A stretch of DNA of 38,995 nucleotides from Pirellulaceae bacterium (GCA_024102795.1 JAGFJK010000431.1:1-38995), one strand, 5' to 3'. Numbered from the stretch's first letter, positions 8,874 to 16,789 are shown. Notes: generated by a model from the letters alone, not told the origin. A program made the numbers and translations.

Positions 8874-9728
8874 ATGGTCTTTGAGCACATCGAGAAGCTG
8901 AAGCGGGAGTACACCGATAAGTACGTGGTGGTCGACGAGCGACGCCCCGAACTCCGCCGGTTTCAAGGGCTGACTGGGACGGTGCGCACGGTGAACATGA
9001 GCGGCCGGGCCTTGGTGGAATTCGACGGGAACAACAATATCGGCTGGTACGACATTGACGTCGACTATCTGAAGGTGATAGATCAGCCGTTGCCCAAGGC
9101 GGAAAAAGCGGCCGAACACAAGCGGGCCGCGAAACCGGCGGCCGAGAGCAAGACAGCCATGGAGGGCAAACCGGCGCCGGCCGAAAAACCCAAGCCGGCG
9201 GCCAAGATGTCGGTTGAGGAGATGTTGGCGGCGGCTCGCGCCGGCAAGGGTGGCGGTGAGAAACCGGCAGCGCCGGCCGCCAAGCCCGGCAGTGGCAAAA
9301 TGAGCACGGCGGACATCCTGGCGGCAGCTAGGGGCAAGGCCTCCGCCGAATCACCAGCGGCCAAGGCGCCGGCCGCCACGCCGGATCCGGGCAAGATGAG
9401 CACGGCGGACATCCTGGCGGCCGCTCGGGGCAAGGCTTCCTCCGAGTCGCCAGCGGCCAACGCGCCGGCCGCCAAGCCGGAGCCGGGCAAGATGAGCACG
9501 GCGGACATCCTGGCGGCGGCTCGGGCCAAGAAGTCTCCACCGGCGCAAGAGGTTGCCGCGTTGCCAGACATGCCGGAAGAATCGGCGGCCGCAGCCGCTG
9601 AACCGGCCGAATCCCAACCTGCGACTCCTGCGTCTTCCCCCAAGGCGTCCGCTCCGGCTCGTGATTCGTTGCCCAAGCAGACGGCCGACATCGTGGCCTA
9701 CTGTCGCCAGGCCGACGGCGGCAAGTAG
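8874..9728 (+). CDS. Repeat protein with KMSTADILAAAR motifs
   Basis: A 284-residue protein in two parts. Residues 1-70 form a compact, well-mixed domain (YVVVDERRPELRRFQGLTG, then ALVEFDGNNNIGWYDIDVDY). The rest is an Ala/Pro/Lys-rich tail. The tail carries a diverged motif KMSVEEMLAAAR at about 111-122, three near-identical 32-residue repeats (96-bp DNA period) with KMSTADILAAAR starting at residues 142, 174 and 206, and a last variant TADIVAYCRQ near the C-terminus. The motif looks like a short amphipathic helix separated by flexible linkers, suggesting a multivalent binding peptide; this is inference. The start ATG follows AGG. The N-terminal domain appears conserved in planctomycetes, but I know no assigned function. 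No signal peptide or membrane segment is visible. Confidence 0.85.
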   Translation: MVFEHIEKLKREYTDKYVVVDERRPELRRFQGLTGTVRTVNMSGRALVEFDGNNNIGWYDIDVDYLKVIDQPLPKAEKAAEHKRAAKPAAESKTAMEGKPAPAEKPKPAAKMSVEEMLAAARAGKGGGEKPAAPAAKPGSGKMSTADILAAARGKASAESPAAKAPAATPDPGKMSTADILAAARGKASSESPAANAPAAKPEPGKMSTADILAAARAKKSPPAQEVAALPDMPEESAAAAAEPAESQPATPASSPKASAPARDSLPKQTADIVAYCRQADGGK

Positions 9729-10292
9729 CCGCACGCCACCGCACCACCTGCAGGCGAGCGGCGCAGGCGAGCGGCGGGCGTCAGCCCGCTGTTTCTTCTT
9801 CTCGCGTCGTACCGACCGTCCACCACTGAAACAGTGGACTCATGTCCTCAGCCCGTGATTCCGGGCGTGCCGTACGTAGCATGGGCTTCCAGCCCGTGAT
9901 TCCGGGCGTGTTGTGCTACGCCAGCGGCGAACAGACGGCATTTTCCCCATCCTGCCAAATTGACCCCAGAGGTCAATGGTCCAGAGGTCAATGGTCCGGC
10001 TCGACCCCGCAGGCCCCTCCCCAACCCTCCCCGAAGCGGGGAGGGGGCCAGAAGTATTGTGAGGGGGGAGCCCGGCGAAGTCGATCTGACCATTGGTTCA
10101 TCATCCCAAGTTCCATGTGCAAAACAACTTATAAGCTGCACGATCTCGAAACCGGGGAGGGGGCCAGATGGAAATTGAGGTGGAACGCTCGCCGGAGATC
10201 TCCCATTGAAACAGGGGACCCACGTCCCCCGCTCGCCCAGACGTCCCCCGCTCGCCCAGCTGAGTGAATCAAGGTTGCCCCCTGATGCCGGC
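9729..10292. repeat. Gene-free island of short repeats (564 bp)
   Basis: No convincing gene. Contents: a GCAGGCGAGCGG-type repeat at about 9750-9775; GAAACAGTGGACTCATGTCC at 9828-9847, related to GAAACAGGGGACCCACGTCC at 10208-10227, whose GGGGAC/GTCCCC arms form a hairpin; CAGCCCGTGATTCCGGGCGT twice (from 9849 and 9890, 41 bp apart); CCAGAGGTCAATGGT twice in tandem (9966-9995); a family-G element (10011-10051) with a truncated copy near 10153-10168; and ACGTCCCCCGCTCGCCCAG twice in tandem (10222-10240, 10241-10259). Confidence 0.7.
10011..10051 (+). repeat. Family G palindromic element, copy 1
   Basis: Contains the CCTCCCCGAAGCGGGGAGG hairpin preceded by AGGCCCCTCCCC and followed by GGGCCAG. 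Nearly identical to 32351-32391 and inverted relative to 32164-32203. Confidence 0.8.
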
Positions 10293-10490
10293 CTACCAGT
10301 GGCGCTGATTGCCGTCGAGCGCGGCGGCCAGGCGGGCGTCTTGCTCGATGCTCAGCCCGATCCGGGCGTATTCCTGATTGAACCGCTCAATGAATCCCGG
10401 CGCGTCGAGGGGGATTTCGATGCGTCCGACCGTCTTTCCGTGTTGCTTGAGCAGTCCCGACAGGGGGGGGCGTCGTACTGGATTGGACAT
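10293..10490 (-). CDS. Small protein of unknown function
   Basis: A 65-residue product from the ATG at 10490 (MSNPVRRPPLSGLLKQHGKT…). The C-terminal part (IPLDAPGFIERFNQEYARIG, then LSIEQDARLAAALDGN) has protein-like composition. The open frame continues upstream to 10697, but that part is Pro/His/Ser-rich and unlike protein. There is an alternative ATG at 10502, and neither start has a good ribosome site. The opposite strand has an overlapping frame at 10206-10637, which starts in repeats and looks less real. No function can be suggested. Confidence 0.4.
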   Translation of the reverse strand: MSNPVRRPPLSGLLKQHGKTVGRIEIPLDAPGFIERFNQEYARIGLSIEQDARLAAALDGNQRHW

Positions 10491-10726
10491 GCTCGCGGCC
10501 ATTGGCTGGGACGGGTGCGGGCTGGGGTGGTGCCGGATTGTGGCCGCTGCGGGCGGAACGGGCAAGGTGAAAGTCCCGTCGGCGGCGCATTTTCGCCGCG
10601 TCGCGGACCTGACGTGTCCGGACCCCGGCGATACTAAGTGTGTCGGCGGATGGATGGATGGGTAAGTTCTCCGCGACACGTTGTTATTCTCGGACACTCA
10701 AAACGTTGAAGTAAGGAGACTCCAAG

Positions 10727-11062
10727 ATGGCGAAGTTCTACGTGCAATCGGGACGGGTGCGGCTGGTGTTGCAGGCCCGGAGCGCTCATCAGGCGGCGGT
10801 GCGGGCATTTGAGTGGTCGTGCCGGATGCAGAACACGATTCAAGCTCGGACCCCGCTGGAGCACGTGCTGGAGGCGGAGCGGCGGGGCTGGCAGTTGGAG
10901 GAGGAGATCCAGGTCAACGAGCGGGGGTTTGACCGCTGGGACGGCCAGGTGTTCGAGACTGTGCAGATCGTGATCGACTGGCAGGCCGTGGCGACGGCAC
11001 CGTTGGCCTTGGACCACGCCGGCAGCGGTTCGGAGCGGCGGGGGCATTCGACGGTGTCCTGA
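10727..11062 (+). CDS. Small conserved-looking protein of unknown function
   Basis: A 111-residue protein (MAKFYVQSGRVRLVLQARSA…). A strong AAGGAG lies about 9 bp before the ATG, which fixes the start. The first 85 residues look like a compact alpha/beta domain (VRLVLQARSAHQAAVRAFEW, then ending FETVQIVIDWQ). The C-terminal 25 residues are probably disordered. No signal peptide or membrane segment is seen. It precedes the sigma factor gene by 255 bp on the same strand; that gap shows no clear gene or terminator. Function unknown. Confidence 0.75.
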   Translation: MAKFYVQSGRVRLVLQARSAHQAAVRAFEWSCRMQNTIQARTPLEHVLEAERRGWQLEEEIQVNERGFDRWDGQVFETVQIVIDWQAVATAPLALDHAGSGSERRGHSTVS

Positions 11063-11317
11063 CTGGGCTTGGAGGACGGGGGCGTGTGACGAGTTCTCCG
11101 GCCCACCGCCACCAAACCGTGAAGTCCCGGTGAATTGGGCTCAATTTGCCCGCTTGGGACTGCCGAAATAGGGATACCCGGGCGTTAGTCGCAACTTTTC
11201 AAGCTGGGCAAGCGAGGTTGACGATAACCGACAACAGGAGCTTGACGACGATGTGACTGGCGAGGAGAAGGATCTCACGGACCGGAACGCCGGCGGCACG
11301 AAATCACGGAGGATTGC

Positions 11318-12106
11318 ATGGCGACCGCTCTCAAGGCCAAAGAGGACGTGGCTCAGTTGTGGCAGGCCTACAAGGCCGATCCCACGAACAAGCAGCTTCG
11401 CAACCGACTGGTGGAGCGTTACTTGCCATTGGTCAAGTACCATGGCGAGCGGGTTTGGGCAAGGCTTCCCGAGGGAGTGGAACTGGATGACTTGATCTCG
11501 GCGGGCGTGTTCGGGTTGATGGACGCGATCGAGGCCTACGATCTGGCGCGGGGGGTGAAGTTCGAGACATACTGTGTCCCCCGGATTCGCGGCGCGATGC
11601 TGGACGAATTGCGGAGCATGGACTGGGTTCCCCGTCTGGTGCGTTCCAAGGCCACGAAGCTCGGCGAGGCGACCAAGTCGTTGGAGGACAAGCTGGGGCG
11701 GCACCCGACGGACCAGGAACTGGCCGAGTACATGGAGATTTCGATCGCGGAACTCGAACGGATGGTGCGGGACGCCAACGCCGTCAATCTGATCAGCCTC
11801 AACAAGCGCTGGTATCAGACGGACAGCGAAAAGGATGTGATGGAGATCGACATCCTGGATGACAAGCGGGGGGAGGATCCCACGCGGCGAGGCCAGAAGT
11901 ACGACTTGCTGCGGCTGGTGACCAAGGGGCTGAACCGCAACGAGCGGCTGATCATCATCCTGTACTACTATGAAGAGCTGACGATGAAGGAGGTGGGCGC
12001 CACGCTGGATCTGAGCGAGAGCCGGGTCAGTCAGATGCACAGTGCGATCGTGCAACGGCTCCAGGCGCAACTGGCCAATCGTCGGCCGGAGTTTGCCAGC
12101 GGCTAG
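11318..12106 (+). CDS. RNA polymerase sigma factor, FliA/WhiG family
   Basis: A 262-residue alternative sigma factor. Region 2 spans about 28-100 (LVERYLPLVKYHGERV, DLISAGVFGLMDAIEAYD, KFETYCVPRIRGAMLDELRS), where core binding and -10 recognition occur. Region 3 covers about 105-185. Region 4 is at about 205-255 (LNRNERLIIILYYYEELTMK, then a helix-turn-helix ending LSESRVSQMHSAIV), which reads the -35 element. The order and length fit the FliA/WhiG group, which has regions 2, 3 and 4 but not 1. GGAGG lies 5 bp before the ATG. No flagellar or sporulation genes occur nearby, so its regulon cannot be guessed; planctomycetes usually keep such a factor. An 11-bp hairpin follows the gene. Confidence 0.93.
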   Translation: MATALKAKEDVAQLWQAYKADPTNKQLRNRLVERYLPLVKYHGERVWARLPEGVELDDLISAGVFGLMDAIEAYDLARGVKFETYCVPRIRGAMLDELRSMDWVPRLVRSKATKLGEATKSLEDKLGRHPTDQELAEYMEISIAELERMVRDANAVNLISLNKRWYQTDSEKDVMEIDILDDKRGEDPTRRGQKYDLLRLVTKGLNRNERLIIILYYYEELTMKEVGATLDLSESRVSQMHSAIVQRLQAQLANRRPEFASG

Positions 12107-12178
12107 CGGTCGACGGCCTCGGAAGGCCTCGGATCGCCACGAACCCCACAGCCCCGAACTCCCTTTACCGCCACTTCG

Positions 12179-12206
12179 ACGCACCGGCCCCATTCGGCCG
12201 GTGCGT
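12179..12206 (+). terminator. Hairpin after the sigma factor gene, possible terminator
   Basis: An 11-bp perfect stem (ACGCACCGGCC with GGCCGGTGCGT) has a six-base CCATTC loop, 72 bp after the stop. No T-tract follows, so it is at best a weak or factor-dependent terminator. It is followed by GTTGGCATTTCTTGCC twice (12205-12220 and 12224-12239). The rest of the 394-bp gap up to 12500 holds nothing I recognise. Confidence 0.4.
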
Positions 12207-12500
12207 TGGCATTTCTTGCCTGTGTTGGCATTTCTTGCCAGCCAGGCGCCTCTTCTCCAACCCTTGCAACTGGTGGAGGCAGGCGGTGATTTGCCGAGTT
12301 TCCGGCGACCTGGGGCGGCCCGCGAGTTGACGAGCTGGCCGAAGTGGGTTATCCCGAATACTGCCGCGCGAGCGGACCGGGCTCGAACGATCCGACGGCC
12401 CGGTGCGTACTGGGGGTTTCGACGAACGCCTCGTCTCGGCGGCAGCCGCCTTGCCCCGTATCGCCGTTGGCCCTGTTTCGCTGGAAAGTTTCGCCCGCTC

Positions 12501-13409
12501 ATGCACCGACCGTGTCCACTCGCACACGCACTGCTGGGCGCTGCTGTCTTGTGGGCTGCCGCGTCCGGCCCAGCGGCCTGGTGTCAGGAAACCACCGCTC
12601 CGTCGGTGCGGCAAGCGTTTTCCGGCACGGCGCACACCGTGTTCCGCCCGGATCTGACCGACGATCAGGTGTTGGGGTTGAAGCTGGACCACCCGCTGGC
12701 GCCTGCGTTGGAATTGGCCCTGGACAGCTATCGGTTGGTGCGGGCCGACATTCGCGACTACACGTGCCAGATTGTTCGCCGGGAGCGGGTGGAGGGGCGG
12801 CTGCAGGGCTACGAATACCTGGACGCGAAGATCCGCCACGAGCGGACCGAGGGAGCGGGAGCGGCGGTTCCCTTTTCGGTGTATCTCAAGTTCGCCGCGC
12901 CTGCCGATCTGGCGGGGCGCGAAGTGCTGTACGTGCGGGGTCGCAACAACGACCAGTTGCGGGCCCGTCGGGGCGGGCGTCGATTCGCGTACGTCACGGG
13001 CTGGCTCCCGCCCGACAGTCCGGCCGCCATGCAGGGCAACCGGTACCCGGTCACGGAAATCGGGATCGAGAATCTGCTGCGGCGGCTGATCCAGTTAGCG
13101 CGCGAGGAGCTGGGCCGCAACCACTGCCAGGTCCGCTTCTCCGACGACGCGCGGCTGGACGATCGGCCCTGCCGCTGCCTGGAGGTGATTCGCCCCAAAC
13201 CGGATCAGGAGGGCATGTTGCAGCGGGCGCGGATCTTCATGGACCAGGAGCTGCGGTTGCCCGTGCACTTTGAATCGTACGAGGCGCCCGCCGAGCGGCC
13301 GGAGGACCTGCAACTGGTCGAACAGTATTCGTACCGCCGGGTCCGCCTGAACGTCGGCCTGTCCGAGGCCGACTTCGATATCAACAACCCCGCCTACCAG
13401 CTCAAGTAA
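12501..13409 (+). CDS. Exported DUF1571-family protein
   Basis: A 302-residue protein with an N-terminal signal peptide (LAHALLGAAVLWAAASGPAA, cleavage near WCQETT). The mature part contains YTCQIVRRERVEG, PFSVYLKFAAPADLAGREVL and YVRGRNNDQLRARRGGRRFA, the pattern of the DUF1571 family that is common in planctomycetes. The beta-rich composition resembles lipoprotein-carrier-like folds, but that is only an impression. The function is unknown and the likely location is outside the inner membrane. The ATG at 12501 is chosen because it begins the signal peptide; the frame is open upstream to 12042, overlapping the sigma gene, which is unlikely to be coding. The hemerythrin-like gene follows after 134 bp. 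Confidence 0.85.
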   Translation: MHRPCPLAHALLGAAVLWAAASGPAAWCQETTAPSVRQAFSGTAHTVFRPDLTDDQVLGLKLDHPLAPALELALDSYRLVRADIRDYTCQIVRRERVEGRLQGYEYLDAKIRHERTEGAGAAVPFSVYLKFAAPADLAGREVLYVRGRNNDQLRARRGGRRFAYVTGWLPPDSPAAMQGNRYPVTEIGIENLLRRLIQLAREELGRNHCQVRFSDDARLDDRPCRCLEVIRPKPDQEGMLQRARIFMDQELRLPVHFESYEAPAERPEDLQLVEQYSYRRVRLNVGLSEADFDINNPAYQLK

Positions 13410-13543
13410 CCGCTTGCGCTCGGCCTTGGCGCCCAGACCGGTTGGGAGTTCAATGGAACGTGGCAACTCGTGAGCAATGGGCCGCGCGACCGCGGTCGCT
13501 CCACGATGAGGTTCCGCCTCGCTTGCAAACGAAGGAGTTGGCC

Positions 13544-13984
13544 ATGACTGAGCTCAACCGGGAATTCTACAACCAGGTGCGTCAGGACCACGAGGAATTG
13601 CTCGAATGGCTGGGGCGGGTACATCAGGCCCTCGCGCAACGCTCCCACAGCGCCCCACAACTGGTGGACTTGCTGGAGGGTTTGGGGCAGCACATTGAGC
13701 GGCATTTTACCGACGAGGAGTCCGGCGGGTTCTTCGAGCAGGTGGTGGAGCAGGCGCCCCGCTTTTCCGAAAAGGCCGACGCGCTGCGGCTGGAACACCA
13801 GCGGCTGCGAACTCAGATGGCCGAGTTGATCGCCGCAGCCCGCGCGGGCTCCGCGTCGGACGCCTGGTGGCAGCAGCTCAACGACACGTTCCACGAATTC
13901 AGCCGCGCGTTGATGCAGCACGAGAACCGGGAAAACGAGCTGCTACAGGAAGCCTACGGCGAAGACGTGGGGTCGAAGGATTAG
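13544..13984 (+). CDS. Hemerythrin-like HHE domain protein
   Basis: A 146-residue helical protein with the spaced His and Glu pattern of HHE cation-binding domains: His16 in VRQDHEELLEWL, His50 and His54 with Glu58 in GQHIERHFTDEES, His85 in LRLEHQRLRTQM, and His126 with Glu130 in LMQHENRENELL. These would hold a di-iron centre that binds oxygen or senses redox or nitric oxide. The ATG at 13544 follows a strong AAGGAG at good spacing, so the start is firm even though the frame is open upstream. No signal peptide is present, so the protein is cytoplasmic. Its role (oxygen store, sensor or iron handling) is not decided by sequence. Confidence 0.9.
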   Translation: MTELNREFYNQVRQDHEELLEWLGRVHQALAQRSHSAPQLVDLLEGLGQHIERHFTDEESGGFFEQVVEQAPRFSEKADALRLEHQRLRTQMAELIAAARAGSASDAWWQQLNDTFHEFSRALMQHENRENELLQEAYGEDVGSKD

Positions 13985-14001
13985 CCGCTGCTTGGCGCAA
14001 C

Positions 14002-14024
14002 AAAAAACGGGCGTGTTCGCCCGT
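14002..14024 (-). terminator. Rho-independent terminator, minus strand
   Basis: Read on the minus strand, ACGGGCG and CGCCCGT pair around a four-base loop and are followed directly by a run of six T, the last stem base included (14007 down to 14002). It would end transcripts from the small membrane protein gene at 14327-14524, although it lies 300 bp downstream of that stop. Confidence 0.6.
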
Positions 14025-14075
14025 CCGCCCCAGCCTCGCGCCGCCTGCGAGCCGGTTGTTTCCCGCTGGCAGGAT

Positions 14076-14097
14076 GCGGCGATTTTAGAATCGCCGC
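14076..14097. repeat. Palindromic repeat, family H
   Basis: A perfect 9-bp stem (GCGGCGATT and AATCGCCGC) has a TTAG loop. It is REP-like in size. The stop codon of a tiny minus-strand frame falls in its loop. Confidence 0.65.
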
Positions 14098-14326
14098 CAC
14101 GTAATTCCGAGAGATCGCAGTACGCGAGGCTGCCGCTCAGTCATCGTCGCGCACACCTGGTCGCACCTCCTTTCACCAGTCCCAGAAACCTCACGCCGGG
14201 TGACCGGCCCGGTCTTTCGTCCGTGATGCTTGCCGGTTATCTCTCCTTCTACTCTTAATACGCACGCGGCCGGTGGGCGGTTCGCCAAGCTTTCCCGCGT
14301 CCCCCTTCACCGCCAGCCACAATCGC

Positions 14327-14524
14327 CTACGGCATCAGCGGGAAGGAATCGATGCCGGTTGGCGCCCCACCCAAACTTGCCAGCCAAATCAACAGGCCCA
14401 TCAGCGCGGCAATCACCAGCAGTGCCACCAGACCGATCATGCGGTCCCTTCGCAACTGCGCCTTGCCACGGTCCTGCCCTGGGCTGGGATCGGCTCCCGG
14501 AAACATCTTTGGGGCGGTAGCCAT
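14327..14524 (-). CDS. Small single-pass membrane protein
   Basis: A 65-residue protein from the ATG at 14524, supported by a very good GGGAGGTG ribosome site. The first 28 residues are polar (MATAPKMFPGADPSPGQDRG, then KAQLRRDR). One membrane segment follows (IGLVALLVIAALMGLLIWLA) with a short tail (SLGGAPTGIDSFPLMP). The basic residues before the segment suggest an N-in orientation. The function is unknown. The next minus-strand gene upstream is the unknown protein at 14636-15379, 111 bp away. Confidence 0.75.
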   Translation of the reverse strand: MATAPKMFPGADPSPGQDRGKAQLRRDRMIGLVALLVIAALMGLLIWLASLGGAPTGIDSFPLMP

Positions 14525-14635
14525 GACGCACCTCCCTTCCGACCGCGTTTGCATCCACCAATCACCGCATCGTTTAATACGGATCAAGGCCCGGATGCGT
14601 TCGCGCCGCGGGGGGAAGTTTGCAACGCCCAGGCG

Positions 14636-15379
14636 CTACTTGATCGAGATCGTTTGCCGCAACGGCCGCAGCACGTGATCGATGACGTAGTTGTCGACCA
14701 GGTCGCGGCAGATCTCCGTCAGGCGCTTCATGGCCGACGTGTACGTCTCGCCCGGATCGAGGCTGCCGTAGCGCCGAGCGGTCAGGTAGACGCTCAGTTG
14801 TTCCTCCGGATAGTCGCCCGTGCGGACGTGGTAGGCGCTGGTCCGTGTCTCGACACTCAACCGGCATTGCAGCCGGCAGTCCTCGTCCAGGGCCAGTTGG
14901 ATCGACGGCTCGTTACAGATCACGGTCGTGCCACTGATCTCGGCCATCCGTTCGAACGCGGGAATCACGCCCAGGGCATCCACCAGAAGCTGGTTGTGGT
15001 TGCCCCGGTAGGTGTAGTCGAAACCGAACATCACGTTCAGCGACTCGCAGTCCAGCGGGCTGACCGACAGCGAATAGGGGATCAATTCCAGGACGAGCAT
15101 GTGCTGGGCGATCGCTTCGTCAACGCTGTGCGGGTTCACGAATCCCGAGCAGACTCGCCGCGGCTCGACGCTCGTCCAGCGGTAGTTGCCCCGGTCCTTG
15201 TCCTCCTCCAGCACGAACTCACCCCGCTCGCGGCTGTAGAAATTCCGCATGGAAGGGTATTGTTTCTGGATCTGTTCGAAAAAGTGCAGCAAGGTTTCCC
15301 GGCTTTGCGGCAGCTCCATCTCGGTGTTCAGATTCATATTGATATAGAAATCGTCACTGTATGAGCTGTATCGGCTCAC
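14636..15379 (-). CDS. Conserved-looking cytoplasmic protein of unknown function
   Basis: A 247-residue protein with no signal peptide or membrane segment (MSRYSSYSDDFYINMNLNTE…). The GTG start at 15379 is preferred over the ATG at 15412 because AAAGGAG lies 7 bp before it. Composition is that of a folded alpha/beta protein: FYSRERGEFVLEEDKDRGNY, LELIPYSLSVSPLDCESLN, VMFGFDYTYRGNHNQLLVDA and a C-terminal helix (LTEICRDLVDNYVIDHVL). It looks like a planctomycete conserved protein, but I cannot name a family. It faces away from the Ogt-like gene across 146 bp. Confidence 0.75.
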   Translation of the reverse strand: MSRYSSYSDDFYINMNLNTEMELPQSRETLLHFFEQIQKQYPSMRNFYSRERGEFVLEEDKDRGNYRWTSVEPRRVCSGFVNPHSVDEAIAQHMLVLELIPYSLSVSPLDCESLNVMFGFDYTYRGNHNQLLVDALGVIPAFERMAEISGTTVICNEPSIQLALDEDCRLQCRLSVETRTSAYHVRTGDYPEEQLSVYLTARRYGSLDPGETYTSAMKRLTEICRDLVDNYVIDHVLRPLRQTISIK

Positions 15380-15525
15380 TAGACGGCTCCTTTCGCGCGA
15401 AGGTGATGGCATCTTGCCGTGACGGGAAACCGGTATCTTGGTGCGAAGCTGGGTTCAGTATAGAATGCCCGGCGTCCAACTGTCAAAGTGCCTGACCGCC
15501 TTGGATTTACGTGGAGTTTCTGGCC

Positions 15526-16131
15526 ATGCCCGGTCGCCAATCACTGCTGTCGGTGCTGGAAACGGCTCGCGGGTCGCTGGAGCTCGCATCCCAGGGCGGT
15601 CCGCAGGTTGCCATTGTTTGGGAAGTCTGCTCGGTCTTTCCCAGCCAGTTAGGCTGGATGGCCGTGCGATTCGAGGCAGGCCGTTTGAAGGGCCTGGCAT
15701 TCGACCACGACGATCCTCAGGCTGCCTTGCTGTCTTTGCCGGGATTCGTGCTGGAGACGCCGGACCACAGGCTGCCTGGCTACGTTCGTCAGGTCAGGAG
15801 TCGTCTGCAAGCGTACGCGGAAGGCCAGCGAGACGATTTCCAGGACGTGCCCGTCGATTCGGCTGGCTGGACCGATTTCCAGCGACGCGTGATGGAACAT
15901 TGCCGGTTGATTCCCTGGGGCATGGCCATTACCTATGCCGAACTCGCCGCACGGGCCGGAGCGCCGGGAGCCGCGCGGGCGGTCGGGAACGTCATGTCGA
16001 GCAACCGCTTTCCGCTGATCGTCCCTTGCCACCGCGTTGTCGGCGCCGGCGGACGACTGGGCGGCTATTCCGCTCGACACGGGCTGGACACCAAACGCCG
16101 CCTGCTGGTGCTGGAAGGCATCCGCCTTTGA
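15526..16131 (+). CDS. ogt: Methylated-DNA-protein-cysteine methyltransferase (Ogt-like)
   Basis: A 201-residue suicide DNA repair protein that takes methyl groups from O6-methylguanine onto its own Cys. The active-site PCHR motif is IVPCHRVVGAGG, with Cys168. The Arg that helps flip the base is in AARAVGNVMSSN (about Arg151), and the helix-turn-helix is WGMAITYAELAARAGAPGAA. The N-terminal domain (about 1-105) is present but divergent. The ATG at 15526 has a GGAG nine bases upstream; a GTG at 15511 is possible. Length is typical of Ogt and Ada C-terminal halves. It converges with sodC, whose terminator lies between them. Confidence 0.92.
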   Translation: MPGRQSLLSVLETARGSLELASQGGPQVAIVWEVCSVFPSQLGWMAVRFEAGRLKGLAFDHDDPQAALLSLPGFVLETPDHRLPGYVRQVRSRLQAYAEGQRDDFQDVPVDSAGWTDFQRRVMEHCRLIPWGMAITYAELAARAGAPGAARAVGNVMSSNRFPLIVPCHRVVGAGGRLGGYSARHGLDTKRRLLVLEGIRL

Positions 16132-16167
16132 TAGCCCCGCGCTCCACGCGACGCCATTGCGTTCTGG

Positions 16168-16209
16168 AAAAAAAAACAACGTCGAGGTCAACTCACGTGA
16201 CCTCGACGT
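16168..16209 (-). terminator. Strong rho-independent terminator of sodC
   Basis: On the minus strand a perfect 12-bp stem (ACGTCGAGGTCA with TGACCTCGACGT) around a seven-base loop is followed, after TG, by nine T (16176 to 16168). It begins 31 bp after the sodC stop. Confidence 0.9.
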
Positions 16210-16240
16210 CGCTTGGTATCACCAGGTCGCAGTGCCCAGC

Positions 16241-16789
16241 TTAGGGCGCCGCCGCTTGCGCCACGCCGATCACCCCGAAACCAATCCGGTCGCCGGCGTT
16301 GCCGACCGGCTGCCCGCCATCGTCGGGCTTGGCATGGATCACAATCGCCCGACCCAGGATCGGGTTCTTGCCCGCGACCGAGATGTTATCGACCATCAGC
16401 GTGTAGGTGGCGTTTCCGTTGGCGTCCGCTTCCAGGTTGCCCAGGTCGCCCGCGTGCCGATCCTTCGCCGGAGGCAGCCCGTGCGGATGGCCTTCGGGGT
16501 TGTAGTGACCACCGGCGCTCTTGCCCGACAGGTCCGTGATGTCCCCGAACTCGTGCACGTGAATGGCGTGCTTCTGATTGGCGTTCAGGCCGGAGATCTT
16601 GGCCATGACCTTGACCTTGCCCTCGCCGGCCGCTTCAAACGTCACCGTCCCGCGGCACTTGTTGCCTTCGGTGGGCAGCACCACGCAGACTGCCTTCATC
16701 GCCGGGGCCTCCGCGGCCACGGCGCGGACCACCCCCGTCAGCATCACCAACGCAGCAACCAGCATGCTCATTCCCAGCAGCTTTTTCAT
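16241..16789 (-). CDS. sodC: Exported Cu/Zn superoxide dismutase
   Basis: A 182-residue enzyme that converts superoxide to hydrogen peroxide outside the cytoplasm. Residues 1-26 form a signal peptide (MKKLLGMSMLVAALVMLTGV…AEA). The copper and zinc ligands are present: HVH at 77-79, GGHYNP (His95), His101 or His103 in HPHG, and RHAGDLGN (His112, Asp115). The active-site Arg is in GNAGDRIGFGVIG. The two Cys that form the family's intrasubunit disulfide are absent: the first falls in GDITDLSGKSAGG and the second is Phe in RIGFGVIG. Two other Cys (35, 45) lie near the mature N-terminus. The ATG at 16789 is chosen because it starts the signal peptide; the frame is open to 16876. Single-gene unit with a strong terminator. 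Confidence 0.94.
   Translation of the reverse strand: MKKLLGMSMLVAALVMLTGVVRAVAAEAPAMKAVCVVLPTEGNKCRGTVTFEAAGEGKVKVMAKISGLNANQKHAIHVHEFGDITDLSGKSAGGHYNPEGHPHGLPPAKDRHAGDLGNLEADANGNATYTLMVDNISVAGKNPILGRAIVIHAKPDDGGQPVGNAGDRIGFGVIGVAQAAAP

Larger units (their letters stand above)
13985..14326. other. Gap without a firm gene (342 bp)
   Basis: Holds a minus-strand terminator-like hairpin (14002-14024), a family-H palindrome (14076-14097), and a minus-strand AAAGGAGGTG ribosome-site-like sequence (14164-14173) that precedes only a 23-codon frame. Confidence 0.6.

Noticed and set aside
11141-12502. Minus-strand open frame of 453 codons
   Set aside because: Antisense to the sigma factor gene, which has strong motifs and a good ribosome site.
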